Source: Cardiobacterium hominis (GTDB lineage: Bacteria > Pseudomonadota > Gammaproteobacteria > Cardiobacteriales > Cardiobacteriaceae). Taken from it: DNA of 64,000 nucleotides. The DNA lies in contig NZ_LR134365.1 in NCBI RefSeq assembly GCF_900637305.1, positions 2,534,501-2,598,500 of the forward strand, read 5' to 3'. The position numbers and the translations under genes are program-made. Below, piece by piece: positions 17,824-29,300 of the stretch (its first letter is position 1; each line of letters starts with the position of its first letter). The notes below the pieces were generated by a model. The model ran no database searches, was not told the DNA's origin, and was given only the letters and a program-made list of their open reading frames with translations.

Positions 17824-20800
17824 TCAGATGATGTGGATGTTGGTGTTTTCCAGATCGTGGTTGGCGCCAAGGCGGGCGATGGTGACCGCCGCTGCTGCGC
17901 CGCTGCCATCCGGGTCGTAGGCGAGTTCGCCGGTCGCGCGGTCGTAGATGAGGTGGTCGTTCGCATCTTGTGCCGCTTTGCCCAGCACGAACTGGTCGGC
18001 AGCCAGTGTGCCGCTTTGCAGCGCGGTGAAGATGTTGTGATCGAGTTGCAGCACGTCGCCTTCGTTGAAGTTGAAGTCGAGGATGGTGTCGGCTTTGCCA
18101 TCCAGGGGGCTCGCAAAGATGAAGGTATCCGCGCCTTTGCCGCCGGTGAGGGTATCGGCACCGCGTCCGCCTTCGAGCTGGTCGTTGCCCGCGCCGCCAT
18201 CGAGGTGGTCGTCGCCGTCGAAGCCAAAGAGGTGGTTGTCGGCGCTGTTGCCCTTGATGGTGTCGTTGCCGGTGCCGCCTTTGGCGTTCTCGATTTGCGT
18301 GCCGTAGCCGATGAACATTTGGCCGTGCGTCGGCGTCAGGTCGTCATTGAGCGCCAGATGCGCGGTTTTTTCGCCTGCGTAGATCCAGCTGCCCGGCGTG
18401 AGGTCGATGTTGAGATCCAACGTTTGTTCGCTCGCGTCAAAGGTATCCAGGCCGCCGCCGTCGTGGATGTAGATGTCGTTGCCGACGGCGTCTTTGTTGA
18501 ACTCTTTGAAGGTGTAGGTGTCATCCCCGCTGTGGTAGTTCGGGTTGACGCCAAAGCTGTGGTGCAGCGCGGCGAGGTCAAAGATGCCCAGTTTGTTTTG
18601 CGCGATGGGGAACTCGGGGTAATAGTTGCTGCCTGCTCTAAGCGGGATGGTTTCGCCATTGACGTAGGACATGACGCTGATGGTGTCGCGGTTTTCCGCC
18701 ACGCTCAAATCCGGTCTGCCATCGCCTTTTTTCGCATGGTCGAACGGGTGGGTCAGGCCGAGGGTATGGCCGATTTCGTGCAGTGCCGCGTACCAGCCGT
18801 AGTATTCGATGGCGTCCCCGCCTGTGATGCGGTAGGGGATATCGTTGCGGAAGGCATCGTCGGCGGTGAAGCGCTCGGCGCTCAAGTGTACGCCGCCGCC
18901 ATAGACGCCGTAGCCAACGGTCTCCGCGGTATCCATCGTGTGCTTGTAGAAGTTGAGCGTGGCATTGTTGCCTTCGCTGAATTTGACGTTGACGTGCTCG
19001 GCGATGTGATCGAGCACGGTACGAATGGCCGTTTTTTGTGTCTCGCTGTAAGTATCAAAGCCGCTCATCGCCTTGCCAGGCTCGTCTTTATCCACGGGCG
19101 AGGTGGCAAAGGCGTAGGTGACGTTCAGCCCTTGGCCGGGTTTGTGACCGATGAGGTGGCCCTTGCCGGTGAAGCCGCTGTCGATGGACTGGACGAAGTA
19201 CGGCACGTCGGCATTGCGATCGCCGGCGAAGGTGGTGTCGGTGTTGGTGCCGTTGTGGTTCGCCGCCGTTTCGTCGTTATCGACGATGTGCGTGGTAACG
19301 CTCGTCTTCGCCGCATCCAGTTTCGCCCCTTGCGGCGCGCTGATTTCGACGCTGTATTTTTCGTCGTTTTCCGGCAGGCGGTCGTCGGAGGTGTTGATTT
19401 TGAAGGTCGCCGAGGTCTGCCCCGCCGGGATGGTCAGGGTTTTTTCGATCGGCTGCGGCGCGAAATCGGCATCCGTGGTTTCGCCGTGTTTGAGGCTTAG
19501 GGTGAGGGTGACCGGCTGGTTGCTCGCTTTATCGAGGGTGATGGTGTAGGTCGCCGCCTCGCCTTCGTTCACGCTGTCGCTGCCGCTGATGCTGACGTTC
19601 GGCAATTCGGTCGGCTGCGGCGGCTGTGCGGCGGCGATGTCGCTCGCCGTACTCTCCGGCGTTTCGGGGTGGTTGGCGTTGTCGTCGTAGGCCGCCTGCA
19701 CGCTGATTTTGTGTCCGGCGTCGGCGGCGGTGAGCTGGTAGGTGCTGGCGGTCGCGCCGTCTATCGGTTTACCGTCGCGCAGCCATTGGTAGCTGACTTT
19801 GTCTTGCGCAAAGCCGTCGTCATCGTTGACGGTCGCGGTGAGCGTGCCGCCTACTTTGGCATCTCCCGTGATGGCAACGGTGCCTGCGTGGTTGGTCGGC
19901 TGCGGCGTCGGCGGTTGCGGGTTCGGTGCGGTGTTTTCCGCGACTTCCGCGGTTTTCGCGCTTTCTACGGTTTCTGCGGTGCCTTTGCCGTCGGTGTATT
20001 CGGCTTTGACGGTTATCGTCTTGCCTTTGTCCGTGTCTTGCAGGGTGTAGCTCCCGCCTTTGCCCACTTCTTGTCCGCCTGCAAACCAGCGGTAGGTGAT
20101 TTGTCCCAAGCCGTCGTCGTCTTTGAGGTCGTTGCTGGCGGTCAGGGTCTCGCCTACTTTGGCGTCGCCCGTGATGGTGACGCTGCCAACGGGTTCGTGG
20201 TTGGTGGCGGGCGGTTGCGGCGGCGGGGTTTGTCCGTTGTCGGCAACTTCCGCCGTTTTCGCGCTTTCTACGGTTTCTGCGGTGCCTTTGCCGTCTGTGT
20301 ATTCGGCTTTGACGGTTATCGTCTTGCCTTTGTCCGTGTCTTGCAGGGTGTAGCTCGCGCCTTTGCCCACTTCTTGGCCGCCTGCGAACCAGCGGTAGGT
20401 GATTTGTCCCATGCCGTCGTCGTCTTTGAGGTCGTTGCTGGCGGTCAGGGTCTCGCCCACTTTGGCGTCGCCTGTGATGGTGACGCTGCCAACGGGTTCG
20501 TGGTTGGTAGCGGGCGGTTGTGGCGGTTGCGGGGTCGGTGCGGCGTCGCTCACTTCGGCAGTGGGGTCGCTGCTGACGACTTCAGCGTGTCCGGCGCCGT
20601 CGGTGTAGATGGCTTTCACCGTGATGGTTTTGCCTTTGTCGGCAGGCTTGACGGTGTAGGTCGCGCCGGTGCCGAGCGGGGTGCTGCCGGCAAACCAGCC
20701 GTAATTGACGTTGGCGGGCACGCCGTCGGCGTCATGCGCGGTCGCGGTCAGGGTCTCGCCCACTTTGGCGTCACCTGCGATGGTGACGCTGCCGGGTTGG

Positions 20801-23208
20801 TTGTTGCCCGGTGGCTGCGGTTGCGGTGTCGGGGGCGCCGCGTCTTCTACCGCGACGGTCGCGTCGCTGGATACGCTTTCGGCGTTTTGTCGTCCGTCGC
20901 TGTATTCGGCTTTGACGGTGATGGTTTTGTTTTTGTCGCCGGGCTGCACGGTGTAGCGCTCGCCCTGCCCTACTTCTTGTCCGCCTGCGAACCAGCGGTA
21001 GGTGATGGTGCCGAGTCCGTCGTCGTCTTTAATGTCGTTGCTGGCGGTCAGGGTTTCGCCCACTTTCGCCTCGCCCGTGATGGTGACTTTGCCTGTCGGC
21101 TTGTGGTTGAACGGGCTGACGGGCGGGACGTTCGTCTGCGCGTCGCCTATTTGTGCGGTTGGCGCGCTGGAGAAGGCTTCGTCATGACCCAGGTCGTCTT
21201 TGTATTCGACGTGCACAGTCAGCGTTTTGTTTTTGTCGCCCGGCTGGATGGTGTAGCTCGCGCCGGTCGCGCCGGAGATGGCGTCGCCATCGACAAACCA
21301 TTGGTATTTGATGTTTTGCGGTTGCACGCCGTCTGCGTCTTCAACTTTGGCGAGCAGGGTTTGTCCGATTTTGGTCGCGCCGATGAGTTCGACTTTGCCT
21401 TCCTGGTTGTTGGCGGCGTCGGGGTAGTTGATGGTGATTTTGGCGCGGTTGTAACTGGGGTTGCCGTTGCGGTCGTTCAGGATGTATTCGATCGGATCGG
21501 GGTCGCCGTCTTTGAATTCTTTGTCCGGGGTGAAGGTGACATTACCGCCACGGCTCACGGTCCACACGCCTTGTTTTTCAACGACAAGGCGGGTGACGGC
21601 GTTTTTGTCTTTGTCCAGCAGTTTGACGGTGTTCGGGTCGATGTCGCGCTGGGCGTCGGTGTCGTTTTCAACGACGTTGATGGTGATCGCGCCGCCGCGT
21701 TGTTTGACTTTGACGGTGTCGTCGTACAGCACCGGCTGGTAGGCTTTCAGGTTCGGGTCAGGGATGCCCGGATGCCCCGGCATTTGCGGGCTGGGGTTGA
21801 GCGGGTTGGGCGCCGGATTGGGGTTGGGCTGCGGTATGGGGGTCGGGTTCGGCGTCGGCTGCGGCAGCGGCGGGGCGACGGTGTCGCCAATGCTGCCGGT
21901 AGCGGCGCTGGTGTGCGCTTCGTTATGTCCCTGGCCGTCGGTGTAGTTGGCATAGACGCTGATGTGTTTGCCACGGTCGGCGGCGGTGAGGGTATAGGTC
22001 GCGCCGGTCGCGCCGGAGATGGCGTCGCCGTCGGCAAACCATTGGTATTTGACGGTGCTGGTCTGCACGCCGTCGTTATCGGCGACCACCGCTTTCAGGG
22101 TGCCGCCGATTTTGGCTTCGCCGTCGAGGGTGACGACGCCTTCGCTGTTCGGCTGCTGGTTCGGGTCGTAGGTCAGGGTGATTTTCGCCGGTTGGCTGGT
22201 GTGGCCTTCCTGGTCGCTGATGGTGTATTGCACCGGGGTCGGGTTGCCTTTGAAGCCGGGTTCGGGCTTGAAGATAACGTGTCCGTTGAAGGTGACGTTC
22301 CATTCGCCTTCGCCGGGGACTTTCAGGATGGTGGTCGCTTTGCCAGCGGCATCGAGCAGGCGCACGCTGTGTACGTCAATGTTCGGCACGCCGTCCGGGT
22401 CGGTGTCGTTTTTCAGGACGTCGATGGTGACGGTATCACCCGGCGAAGCGCTTTCTTTGTCGTCGTTCGCCACGGGGGCGTTGCCCGGCTTGGGCTGGTT
22501 GGGATTCGGATTCGGATTCGGTGTGGGGTTGGGTTGCGGCGACGGCCCCGGCGGCAGCGGCGGCGGTACCGGGTTGCCGGGGGGAACCGGCGACGGGTTG
22601 CCAGGCGGCAAGGGTGAGGGAGTCGGGTTGGGCGCGGGCGACGGGTTGGGTGACGGGTTCGGCGCGGGGCTCGGTGAGGGGTTGTTGGGGGCGGGATTGG
22701 GCGACGGGTTCGGCGCGGGGGTGTTGTCGTGGTTGTCCGGCGCGGGCGCGGGCTCTTTGTAGGATTTGCCGCTCTTGCCGCTCGCCAGGGCGATACCGCC
22801 GGCAATCAGGCCGATGCCGCCGACGACGGCCAGCGGCGCGAGCGGCGGCTGGTCGGAGCCGAGCGTCTGTCCGGCGGCGACTTCGCTGGCCAGCGCGTGC
22901 TCCGGCGCGGCGGTGACGGGATAGCTGGTGAGACCGCCGTCGGCATTCACGCCGACAAGCGCGCCCTGCCCCTGCCCGAAGTAGTTTTCGATGACGAGAT
23001 CGGTACCGCTATCAAAGGAGACGAGCAGGTCGCTGCCCTGCTGCGCGGTAGTGACGTTCTGCGGGCCGAGGCCTGTCGCAAGGTCGGTGAACTGGTAGCT
23101 GACGCCGTTTTCCGCCGGGATGTGCAGCGCGCTGCCGGCGGTGTCGAGGTTGTACTGGGCGACCGCGCGGCCGCTGCTGTCGTTCAGGGTGAGGGTGATT
23201 TGGGCCAT
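17824..23208 (-). CDS. Giant RTX adhesin-like protein with serralysin-type M10 metalloprotease
   Basis: Predicted 1794-aa secreted protein. The N-terminal domain (1-150, ending in a hydrophobic segment) resembles the BapA prefix of type I secreted adhesins. It is followed by a Pro/Asn/Ser linker to about 240, two CshA-like repeats interleaved with seven Ig-like units (each with the AKVGETLTA motif), and a Calx-beta-like domain near 1190-1300. An M10 catalytic domain comes next, with zinc motif HEIGHTLGLTH at 1477-1487 and Met-turn M1513 in SVMSY. RTX nonapeptides (about 1640-1695) and a serralysin-type C-terminus end the protein. No classical signal peptide: export by a type I system is expected, but none is nearby. 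AGGAAA precedes the start. Confidence 0.93.
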   Translation of the reverse strand: MAQITLTLNDSSGRAVAQYNLDTAGSALHIPAENGVSYQFTDLATGLGPQNVTTAQQGSDLLVSFDSGTDLVIENYFGQGQGALVGVNADGGLTSYPVTAAPEHALASEVAAGQTLGSDQPPLAPLAVVGGIGLIAGGIALASGKSGKSYKEPAPAPDNHDNTPAPNPSPNPAPNNPSPSPAPNPSPNPSPAPNPTPSPLPPGNPSPVPPGNPVPPPLPPGPSPQPNPTPNPNPNPNQPKPGNAPVANDDKESASPGDTVTIDVLKNDTDPDGVPNIDVHSVRLLDAAGKATTILKVPGEGEWNVTFNGHVIFKPEPGFKGNPTPVQYTISDQEGHTSQPAKITLTYDPNQQPNSEGVVTLDGEAKIGGTLKAVVADNDGVQTSTVKYQWFADGDAISGATGATYTLTAADRGKHISVYANYTDGQGHNEAHTSAATGSIGDTVAPPLPQPTPNPTPIPQPNPNPAPNPLNPSPQMPGHPGIPDPNLKAYQPVLYDDTVKVKQRGGAITINVVENDTDAQRDIDPNTVKLLDKDKNAVTRLVVEKQGVWTVSRGGNVTFTPDKEFKDGDPDPIEYILNDRNGNPSYNRAKITINYPDAANNQEGKVELIGATKIGQTLLAKVEDADGVQPQNIKYQWFVDGDAISGATGASYTIQPGDKNKTLTVHVEYKDDLGHDEAFSSAPTAQIGDAQTNVPPVSPFNHKPTGKVTITGEAKVGETLTASNDIKDDDGLGTITYRWFAGGQEVGQGERYTVQPGDKNKTITVKAEYSDGRQNAESVSSDATVAVEDAAPPTPQPQPPGNNQPGSVTIAGDAKVGETLTATAHDADGVPANVNYGWFAGSTPLGTGATYTVKPADKGKTITVKAIYTDGAGHAEVVSSDPTAEVSDAAPTPQPPQPPATNHEPVGSVTITGDAKVGETLTASNDLKDDDGMGQITYRWFAGGQEVGKGASYTLQDTDKGKTITVKAEYTDGKGTAETVESAKTAEVADNGQTPPPQPPATNHEPVGSVTITGDAKVGETLTASNDLKDDDGLGQITYRWFAGGQEVGKGGSYTLQDTDKGKTITVKAEYTDGKGTAETVESAKTAEVAENTAPNPQPPTPQPTNHAGTVAITGDAKVGGTLTATVNDDDGFAQDKVSYQWLRDGKPIDGATASTYQLTAADAGHKISVQAAYDDNANHPETPESTASDIAAAQPPQPTELPNVSISGSDSVNEGEAATYTITLDKASNQPVTLTLSLKHGETTDADFAPQPIEKTLTIPAGQTSATFKINTSDDRLPENDEKYSVEISAPQGAKLDAAKTSVTTHIVDNDETAANHNGTNTDTTFAGDRNADVPYFVQSIDSGFTGKGHLIGHKPGQGLNVTYAFATSPVDKDEPGKAMSGFDTYSETQKTAIRTVLDHIAEHVNVKFSEGNNATLNFYKHTMDTAETVGYGVYGGGVHLSAERFTADDAFRNDIPYRITGGDAIEYYGWYAALHEIGHTLGLTHPFDHAKKGDGRPDLSVAENRDTISVMSYVNGETIPLRAGSNYYPEFPIAQNKLGIFDLAALHHSFGVNPNYHSGDDTYTFKEFNKDAVGNDIYIHDGGGLDTFDASEQTLDLNIDLTPGSWIYAGEKTAHLALNDDLTPTHGQMFIGYGTQIENAKGGTGNDTIKGNSADNHLFGFDGDDHLDGGAGNDQLEGGRGADTLTGGKGADTFIFASPLDGKADTILDFNFNEGDVLQLDHNIFTALQSGTLAADQFVLGKAAQDANDHLIYDRATGELAYDPDGSGAAAAVTIARLGANHDLENTNIHII
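19894..20505 (-). repeat. Two 303-bp tandem Ig-like units in the M10 adhesin gene
   Basis: Unit starts at 20505 and 20202 are exactly 303 bases apart and the two copies are nearly identical. The first differs mainly by Met for Leu and Ala for Gly at single positions. The same period is used in the neighbouring giant gene. Confidence 0.85.
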
Positions 23209-23236
23209 GTTGCTTTCCTGTTTACTGTTTGCACCA

Positions 23237-23268
23237 AAGCGCCTGCCGCGGGAATGCGACAGGCGCTT
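23237..23268. terminator. Inverted repeat between the two giant adhesin genes
   Basis: AAGCGCCTG at 23237-23245 pairs with CAGGCGCTT at 23260-23268. There is no strong T-run, so it may be a weak terminator or attenuator between the two genes, which are separated by only 112 bases. Confidence 0.4.
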
Positions 23269-23320
23269 CGTTTAGCTTCCTGTTGAATCTCCCGCCAGGC
23301 GACGGGAGGGCTGAATGCCG

Positions 23321-26300
23321 TTAGATGAGATGGCTGTGGTCATCTTGCGGCAGGTGATGGGTTTGCGGGACGCTGGACGCCGGTTCGCTGTAGCCTTGCG
23401 GCGTGCGGATTTCAACGTGCGAGAGGATGTCTTCCGCCGTGAGCGTTTTGCCGTTTTGTGCGCCGATGTCGATGGTGCGACTGTGTCCGGCATCGTCCGT
23501 GACGTGCAGGTGCTGGCCGCTCGCGTCATGGCTGACTTCTGCCTTGAGGTGTTCGCCGCCCGCCAGCACGATGCGGTCGCCTTCTTGCGGGTTGAAGTCA
23601 AGGATGCGGCTCGGTTCGTTCCAGCTCGCCGCGTCGTTGCTGTCCAGCAGGTAGGCGAAGGTGTCCGCGCCTGCGCCGCCTTCGAGCAACTGCGCGCCGT
23701 GGCCGGCAATCAGCACGTCATCGCCCGCGCCGCCGTGCAATTCGTGGCTGGCGCTCTGTTGGCTCGCCGCCAGCAGTTCGGCGCTGTGCTGGCCGAGGTA
23801 TTGCAGCAGGTCTTCGCCCTGATGGCTGACGAGTTGGCTGTAGGCCGCGGCGTCAATGCCGTCGCCGATGAGGACGTCGTGGCCGTCGCCGCCGCGGGTG
23901 TGGTCGGCGGCTGCGTCCTGGCCGTCGGTAATGCTTGCCGTTGCCCCGTCTGCGGTTTGCAGCTGCGGTTCGTGGTGTTCGAGCGGTGCGGCGTTGTTGG
24001 CATCGACGATTTCGGTGGTGACGTGGTTGTTGTCGATGTTCGCCGTGGCCAGTTTGCCGTTGTTGTCGTGCTGCGTCGGGTTCGTCGGCATGCCGAGGTT
24101 GTTGACGTTTGCGGCAAGCTGGTCAAAGTTCTGCGGCAGCGCGTTGTACGGGTTGCCATCCTGTTCGGGATGTTTTTCGCGCTCGGCTTCCGGCAGCGGG
24201 TTTTCCTGGGTGTCGCTGGTGGGGAAGACCCAGCCGGCATTGCGTTCGCGCGAGGCTTTGATCACGGCGTCGTACTGGTCGGGCGTCACGTCATGGATCA
24301 TGTGCATGATGCGGTGCGCGTTCTTCGGATCGTTTTCAAAGGCGCTTTTCGGCTGTTCGTAGTTATTGAGGTAGGTCTTGGCGCTGACTTCGCTCGTGAC
24401 GAAGATGTCCGCATAGGGCGCAATCGCGTCGGTGATGTGGGTGCCGGGGTTGGCCATCACCAGTTTGTCGCCCGCTTTGGCCTTGACGTAGCGGTACAGC
24501 TCGGCCATGTAGGCGGTGCCCTGGTTGTTCTGCGCGGTGATTTCGTCAAAGAAGTAGCCGTGGATTTTGTCCTTGCCGTACAGCTCCAGGTATTTGTCCA
24601 CTTCGGCTTTGACTTCTTCTATCGGCCGTGTCTGGTAATGGGTGCGGATGTAACCGATGTTCTTGATGCCAGCGGTGATGTTGTCGTCTATCAATTTGGC
24701 GTAGTCGCTATTGACCTTCTCGCCAACACCACTCGCCGGGTTGACGATGACATACGGTACTTTGCCACCGCCTGCTTTGTGCACGCTTTCCCAGTAGGTG
24801 TCTTTTTCCCAGCCGCCGGTGGGGTATTTGTAGGCGGGGATGATCATCGACTGCGCGCTGACGCTGCCGCTAAACGGCGGGACGTTGTCGTTCACGTTGC
24901 CGACGAGGGCGTTGCCGATTTCGACGGTATAGGTTTCCGTGCCTTCCGCCTTACCGTCGTTATGGGTATCGACGGTGAAGTTTTTCGAGGTCTCGCCTTT
25001 CGGGATAACCACGCGCTGGATGTTCCAGGTGAGGTTGGCATCGCTGGTGTCGGTGCTGTTGTGTTTGACATGCACATCGACGCTGACGTCTTCGCTCGCC
25101 GGTTTGTCGAGGCTGACGGTGTAGGTCGCTTTCTCGCCTTCTTTGACGCTGGTGACGCCGGAGAGGGTGATGTGCGGGGCATTGGCCGCCGGCGGCGGGA
25201 TGAGGTCGCTGTTGTTCGCCGCTTCCGGCACAACCGCCGGCGAGAGGTCGCTGATCGGTTTTTCCGCGTGGCCTGCCTTGTCGGTGTACACCGCTTCGGC
25301 GCGCAACTGCATGCCCTTGACCGCATCCGTCAGGGTGATGGTTTGCCCTTCCACGCCCGGCAGCAGTTTGTCGTTACCATACCAGCGCCAGGTGATGCCG
25401 CTGTCCGGCACGCCGTCGGCGTCGGTAAGTTTGGCGGTCAGCGTATGGCCGATTTTCGCCTCGCCTTCAAGGGTGACACTGCCCGGATGGTTGGCAGCAG
25501 GCGGCGGGGCGCTGTTATCGGCGATATTCTCCGTCGGCTGGCTGACGGGGGTTTCGTGGTTCTGGGCGTTGTCGTCGTACTCGGCCTTGACGGTGATTTT
25601 GTGTCCGGCGTCTTCGGCGGTGAGGACATAGCTCTTGCCAGTCGCGCTTGCAATCGGATTGCCGTCGCGCAGCCATTGGTATTTGACGCCATCATTCGGT
25701 ACGCCGTCGCCATCTTTCACCTCAGCGGTGAGCGTGCTTCCCACCTTGTGAGCGCCGGAGATGGTGACGGTGCCATCTTCGTTCGGGTTGATCGGCGGAT
25801 AGAGCGGGTCATCTTGCACGCGCAGGGTGAAGTCTTTGGTGAATACGCCACCATGACCGTCATCTGTAGTGATACTGAGCTTGAGTGTCGGCTCTTTGCC
25901 GTAATCTAGGATCTGTCCAGCTTTGAGTTTTAGTGTGCCGTCAGCAGTCACTTCAAAGCGGTCATCATTTACTGTGTAGGTGTGTTTGTCGCCCGTATCC
26001 GGATCGGTCGTCGTCAGTTTGCCAACCACAGCGCCCTCTTGCGCTTCATTCACCAGATCGTTAGAGAGCGTGATTTCCGTCGGCGCGTGGTTTTGAGGCT
26101 GCAATTGATCATTGCTGACCGCATCCGTCTCGGCGCTCTTCGGTGTTTCGGAATGTTTGGCGTTGTCTTCGTAAGTCGCCTGTACGCTGATTTTTCGTCC
26201 GATGTCTTCCGCGCTGAGACGATAGGTGCTGCCCGTCGCGCCATCAATTTTCTCGCCATTGCGCAGCCATTGATATTGCACATTGTCCGGCACGCCATCG

Positions 26301-29300
26301 GGATCGGTGATTTCAGCAGACAGTTCAACGCCCACTTTCGCCTCACCCTTGATAGCAATGCTACCCGGCCGATTGTGCTGCGATGTGCCGTCGTTGTTGT
26401 CAGCGATGAAGGTTCCTGTCTCGCCTTTAATGCTGTTGGCCTCATTAAAGGCAACGATTGTGCTGCCATCTTTTACCGACTTCGCACCTAGCGTCAATTT
26501 ACCGCTATGCGCATCCAGACTGACGTGCTCCGGCAGCTCTGCAAGCCATGTTCCATTCAAACGCTGCCATACGCCTTCTTTATTACGTCGCAGCGTAAGA
26601 ATCCGTTCAAAATCGGTTTCATCACGATAACGGACATTGAGGTAATCCGCACCATCTACGGGTGTGATTTCCACGCTGCCTGGTTCACTACCTGCCACCA
26701 TTTTCGGCACAGGCGGTCTGTCATTCTCGTTAATCGTGGTTTCAATCTGCTTGCTACTGTCATGAAGCGCCGCGCCCTTCGCCTCAACGATGCTCACACG
26801 ATAGCTGCGACCGCCCTGGAACTCGTTGTTATCCTGCGTGGCAACTTCCAACGCAACGGAAGATGCTCCCTTGCTGAAGGTAACAGTACGCTCTTCCGCC
26901 TTGACGTTGCCGTCATCAGTATTGATATGCTCAATACGCACCGTAGCCGTCACATCCTGCAGGATGGGTTTACTCAGATGCAACGTATAGCTCGCACTAT
27001 CCCCTTCTGTAACAGCGCGATCACCCGTAATGAACAGCGTCGGCTCGGTTTGCGGTGTCGCCTGGCCACTATCGCTGTCGCTCTCAACGACAATAGTTTT
27101 ACTGGCCGTTGCCCCGCTGCCAGTAAATGCGCTTACCGGGGTGTGATCATCTACCAGCGACGGCGCCAACATCAGCCTGCCATCATTTTCATCAAACCAT
27201 GCGCCTGTAGGCAGCGGATCATTTCCAAGCTTCTCCCACTTGCCACTCGGACGAACGACGAAGGTGTACTCTTGTTCTTTGCCATCGTGGATATAACTGA
27301 CATGGAGCGTGTTCGCATTTTGAGGCGGCGTAATTGTCACCCCTCCTTGCTTTTCATCCAGACCTTTTACGATGGTTGGCGGTTCGTCTCGTGACGGCAG
27401 TACCGTTTGCGCGTCCACGACCGTATCCGTCTGCGCACTGAGCGGATTTTCCGAATGATTACTGAGATCTTTATAAGAAGTCTGCACGGAGATTTTATGC
27501 CCCACGTCAGCCGACGTCAGGGTGTAGCTATCGCCGTTTGCCTGAGCAATCGGATTGCCGTCACGTAGCCATTGGTAAGTGACCGTGTCCCGATCAACAC
27601 CATTATTATCCTGAATCTCAGCAATGAGCATCTCGTGCTCTTTCGCCGTACCCTTAATGGCAATCGAGCCCTCGCGGTTCGGGTACTGCTTCGGAATATT
27701 ATCGATAACCGCAGAAGTTTCCCGACTTTGCAGCGATTCCTGATAGTGGTCATTATCCACATAACTCGCGCGCGCACTCATATGGCTGCCAATATCAGCG
27801 CGAGTCAAGGTATAGGTCATCTCCGTTGCGCCATCAATGACGGCGCCATTGCGCAACCATTGATAGGTAATTTTTGTATTCTTATCTATGCCATCTTCAT
27901 CATAAACATGGACGGTAAGCGTTTCACCGACACGTTCAATACCATCAATCGCGATCGTGCCTTCGCTATTCGACCCCGGGCGCGGCGGCGTTTGATTGCC
28001 GGTAACGGCATCCGTCTCGCCGCTCTGCGGCGTTTCCGCATGCTGCGCGTTGTCGGTGTATTCGGCTTTGACGCTGATTTTGTGCCCTTCGTCTTCGGCG
28101 GTCAGCGTGTAGCTTTTGCCCTTCGCGCCCGTGATGTCTTGGCCGTCGCGCTGCCATTGGTAGCTGACTTTGGCTTCGTCAAACTGGTCGGCGTCATGGA
28201 CTTGCGCGGTCAGGGTTTCGCCTACTTTGGCGTTGCCGCTGATCGCGACGTCGCCTTCGTGGTTCGGCTGCGGTTGGGGCGGGTTGACCGTCGGGTAGTT
28301 CGGGTCGTCCTCTACGTTCAGGGTGAAGGTTTTGTTGTAGCTGCCGCCGTGGCCGTCGTCAGTCGTGACTTGCAGCGTGACTTTCGGCTCGGTTGCAAAA
28401 TCAAGGTGCTTGCCGTCTTTCAGCTTCAGCGTGCCGTCAGCGGTGACTTCAAAGCGGTCGTCGCTCACTTTGTAGGTGTGTTGATCACCCGCGTCCGGAT
28501 CGGTCGTCGTCAGTTTGCCGATTGCTGCGCCGTCTTTGCCTTCGGTAACTTGGGTTGCTGAAAGCTGGATGTCGGTCGGTGCCTGGTTGGTCGAGGTCTG
28601 CGGCTGGACGACTCCGCTTTCGGCGTCGTGGCTTTCTTTGTTGCCCGCGTTGTCGGTGTATTCGGCTTTGACGCTGATTTTGTGTCCTTCGTCTTCGGCG
28701 GTCAGGGTGTAGGTTTTGCCGGTTGCATTAGCAATTGGCTGCCCGTCGCGCTGCCATTGGTAGTTGACTTTGGCTTCGTCGAACTGGTCGGCGTCGTGGA
28801 CTTGTGCGGTTAGGGTTTCGCCTACTTTGGCGTTGCCGCTGATGGCAACGTCGCCTTCGTGGTTCGGTTGCGGTTGTGGCGGGTTGACCGGCGGGTAGTT
28901 CGGGTCGTCCTCTACGTTCAGGGTGAAGGTTTTGTTGTAGCTGCCGCCGTGGCCGTCGTCAGTCGTCACTTGCAGCGTGATTTTCGGCTCGGTTGCAAAG
29001 TCGAGGTGTTTGCCGTCTTTGAGTTTCAGCGTGCCGTCAGCGGTTACTTCAAAGCGGTCATCGCTCACTTTGTAGGTGTGTTTGTCGCCTGTGTCCGGGT
29101 CGGTCGTCGTCAGTTTGCCCACCGTCGCGCCGTCTTTGCCTTCCGCGACTTTGTCATTGTCGAGGCTGATATCGGTCGGCGCGTGGTTGGTCGAGCTCTG
29201 CGGCTGGACGATGCCGCTTTCGGCGTCGTGGCTTTCTTTGTTGCCCGCGTTGTCGGTGTATTCGGCTTTGACGCTGATTTTGTGCCCTTCGTCTTCGGCG

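Noticed and set aside
19669..22617. Long plus-strand open frame (about 980 codons) opposite the M10 adhesin gene
   Set aside because: It is the mirror of a GC-rich, repetitive coding sequence on the minus strand. It has no ribosome site, no recognisable domain, and its internal repeats follow the real gene's repeat period.
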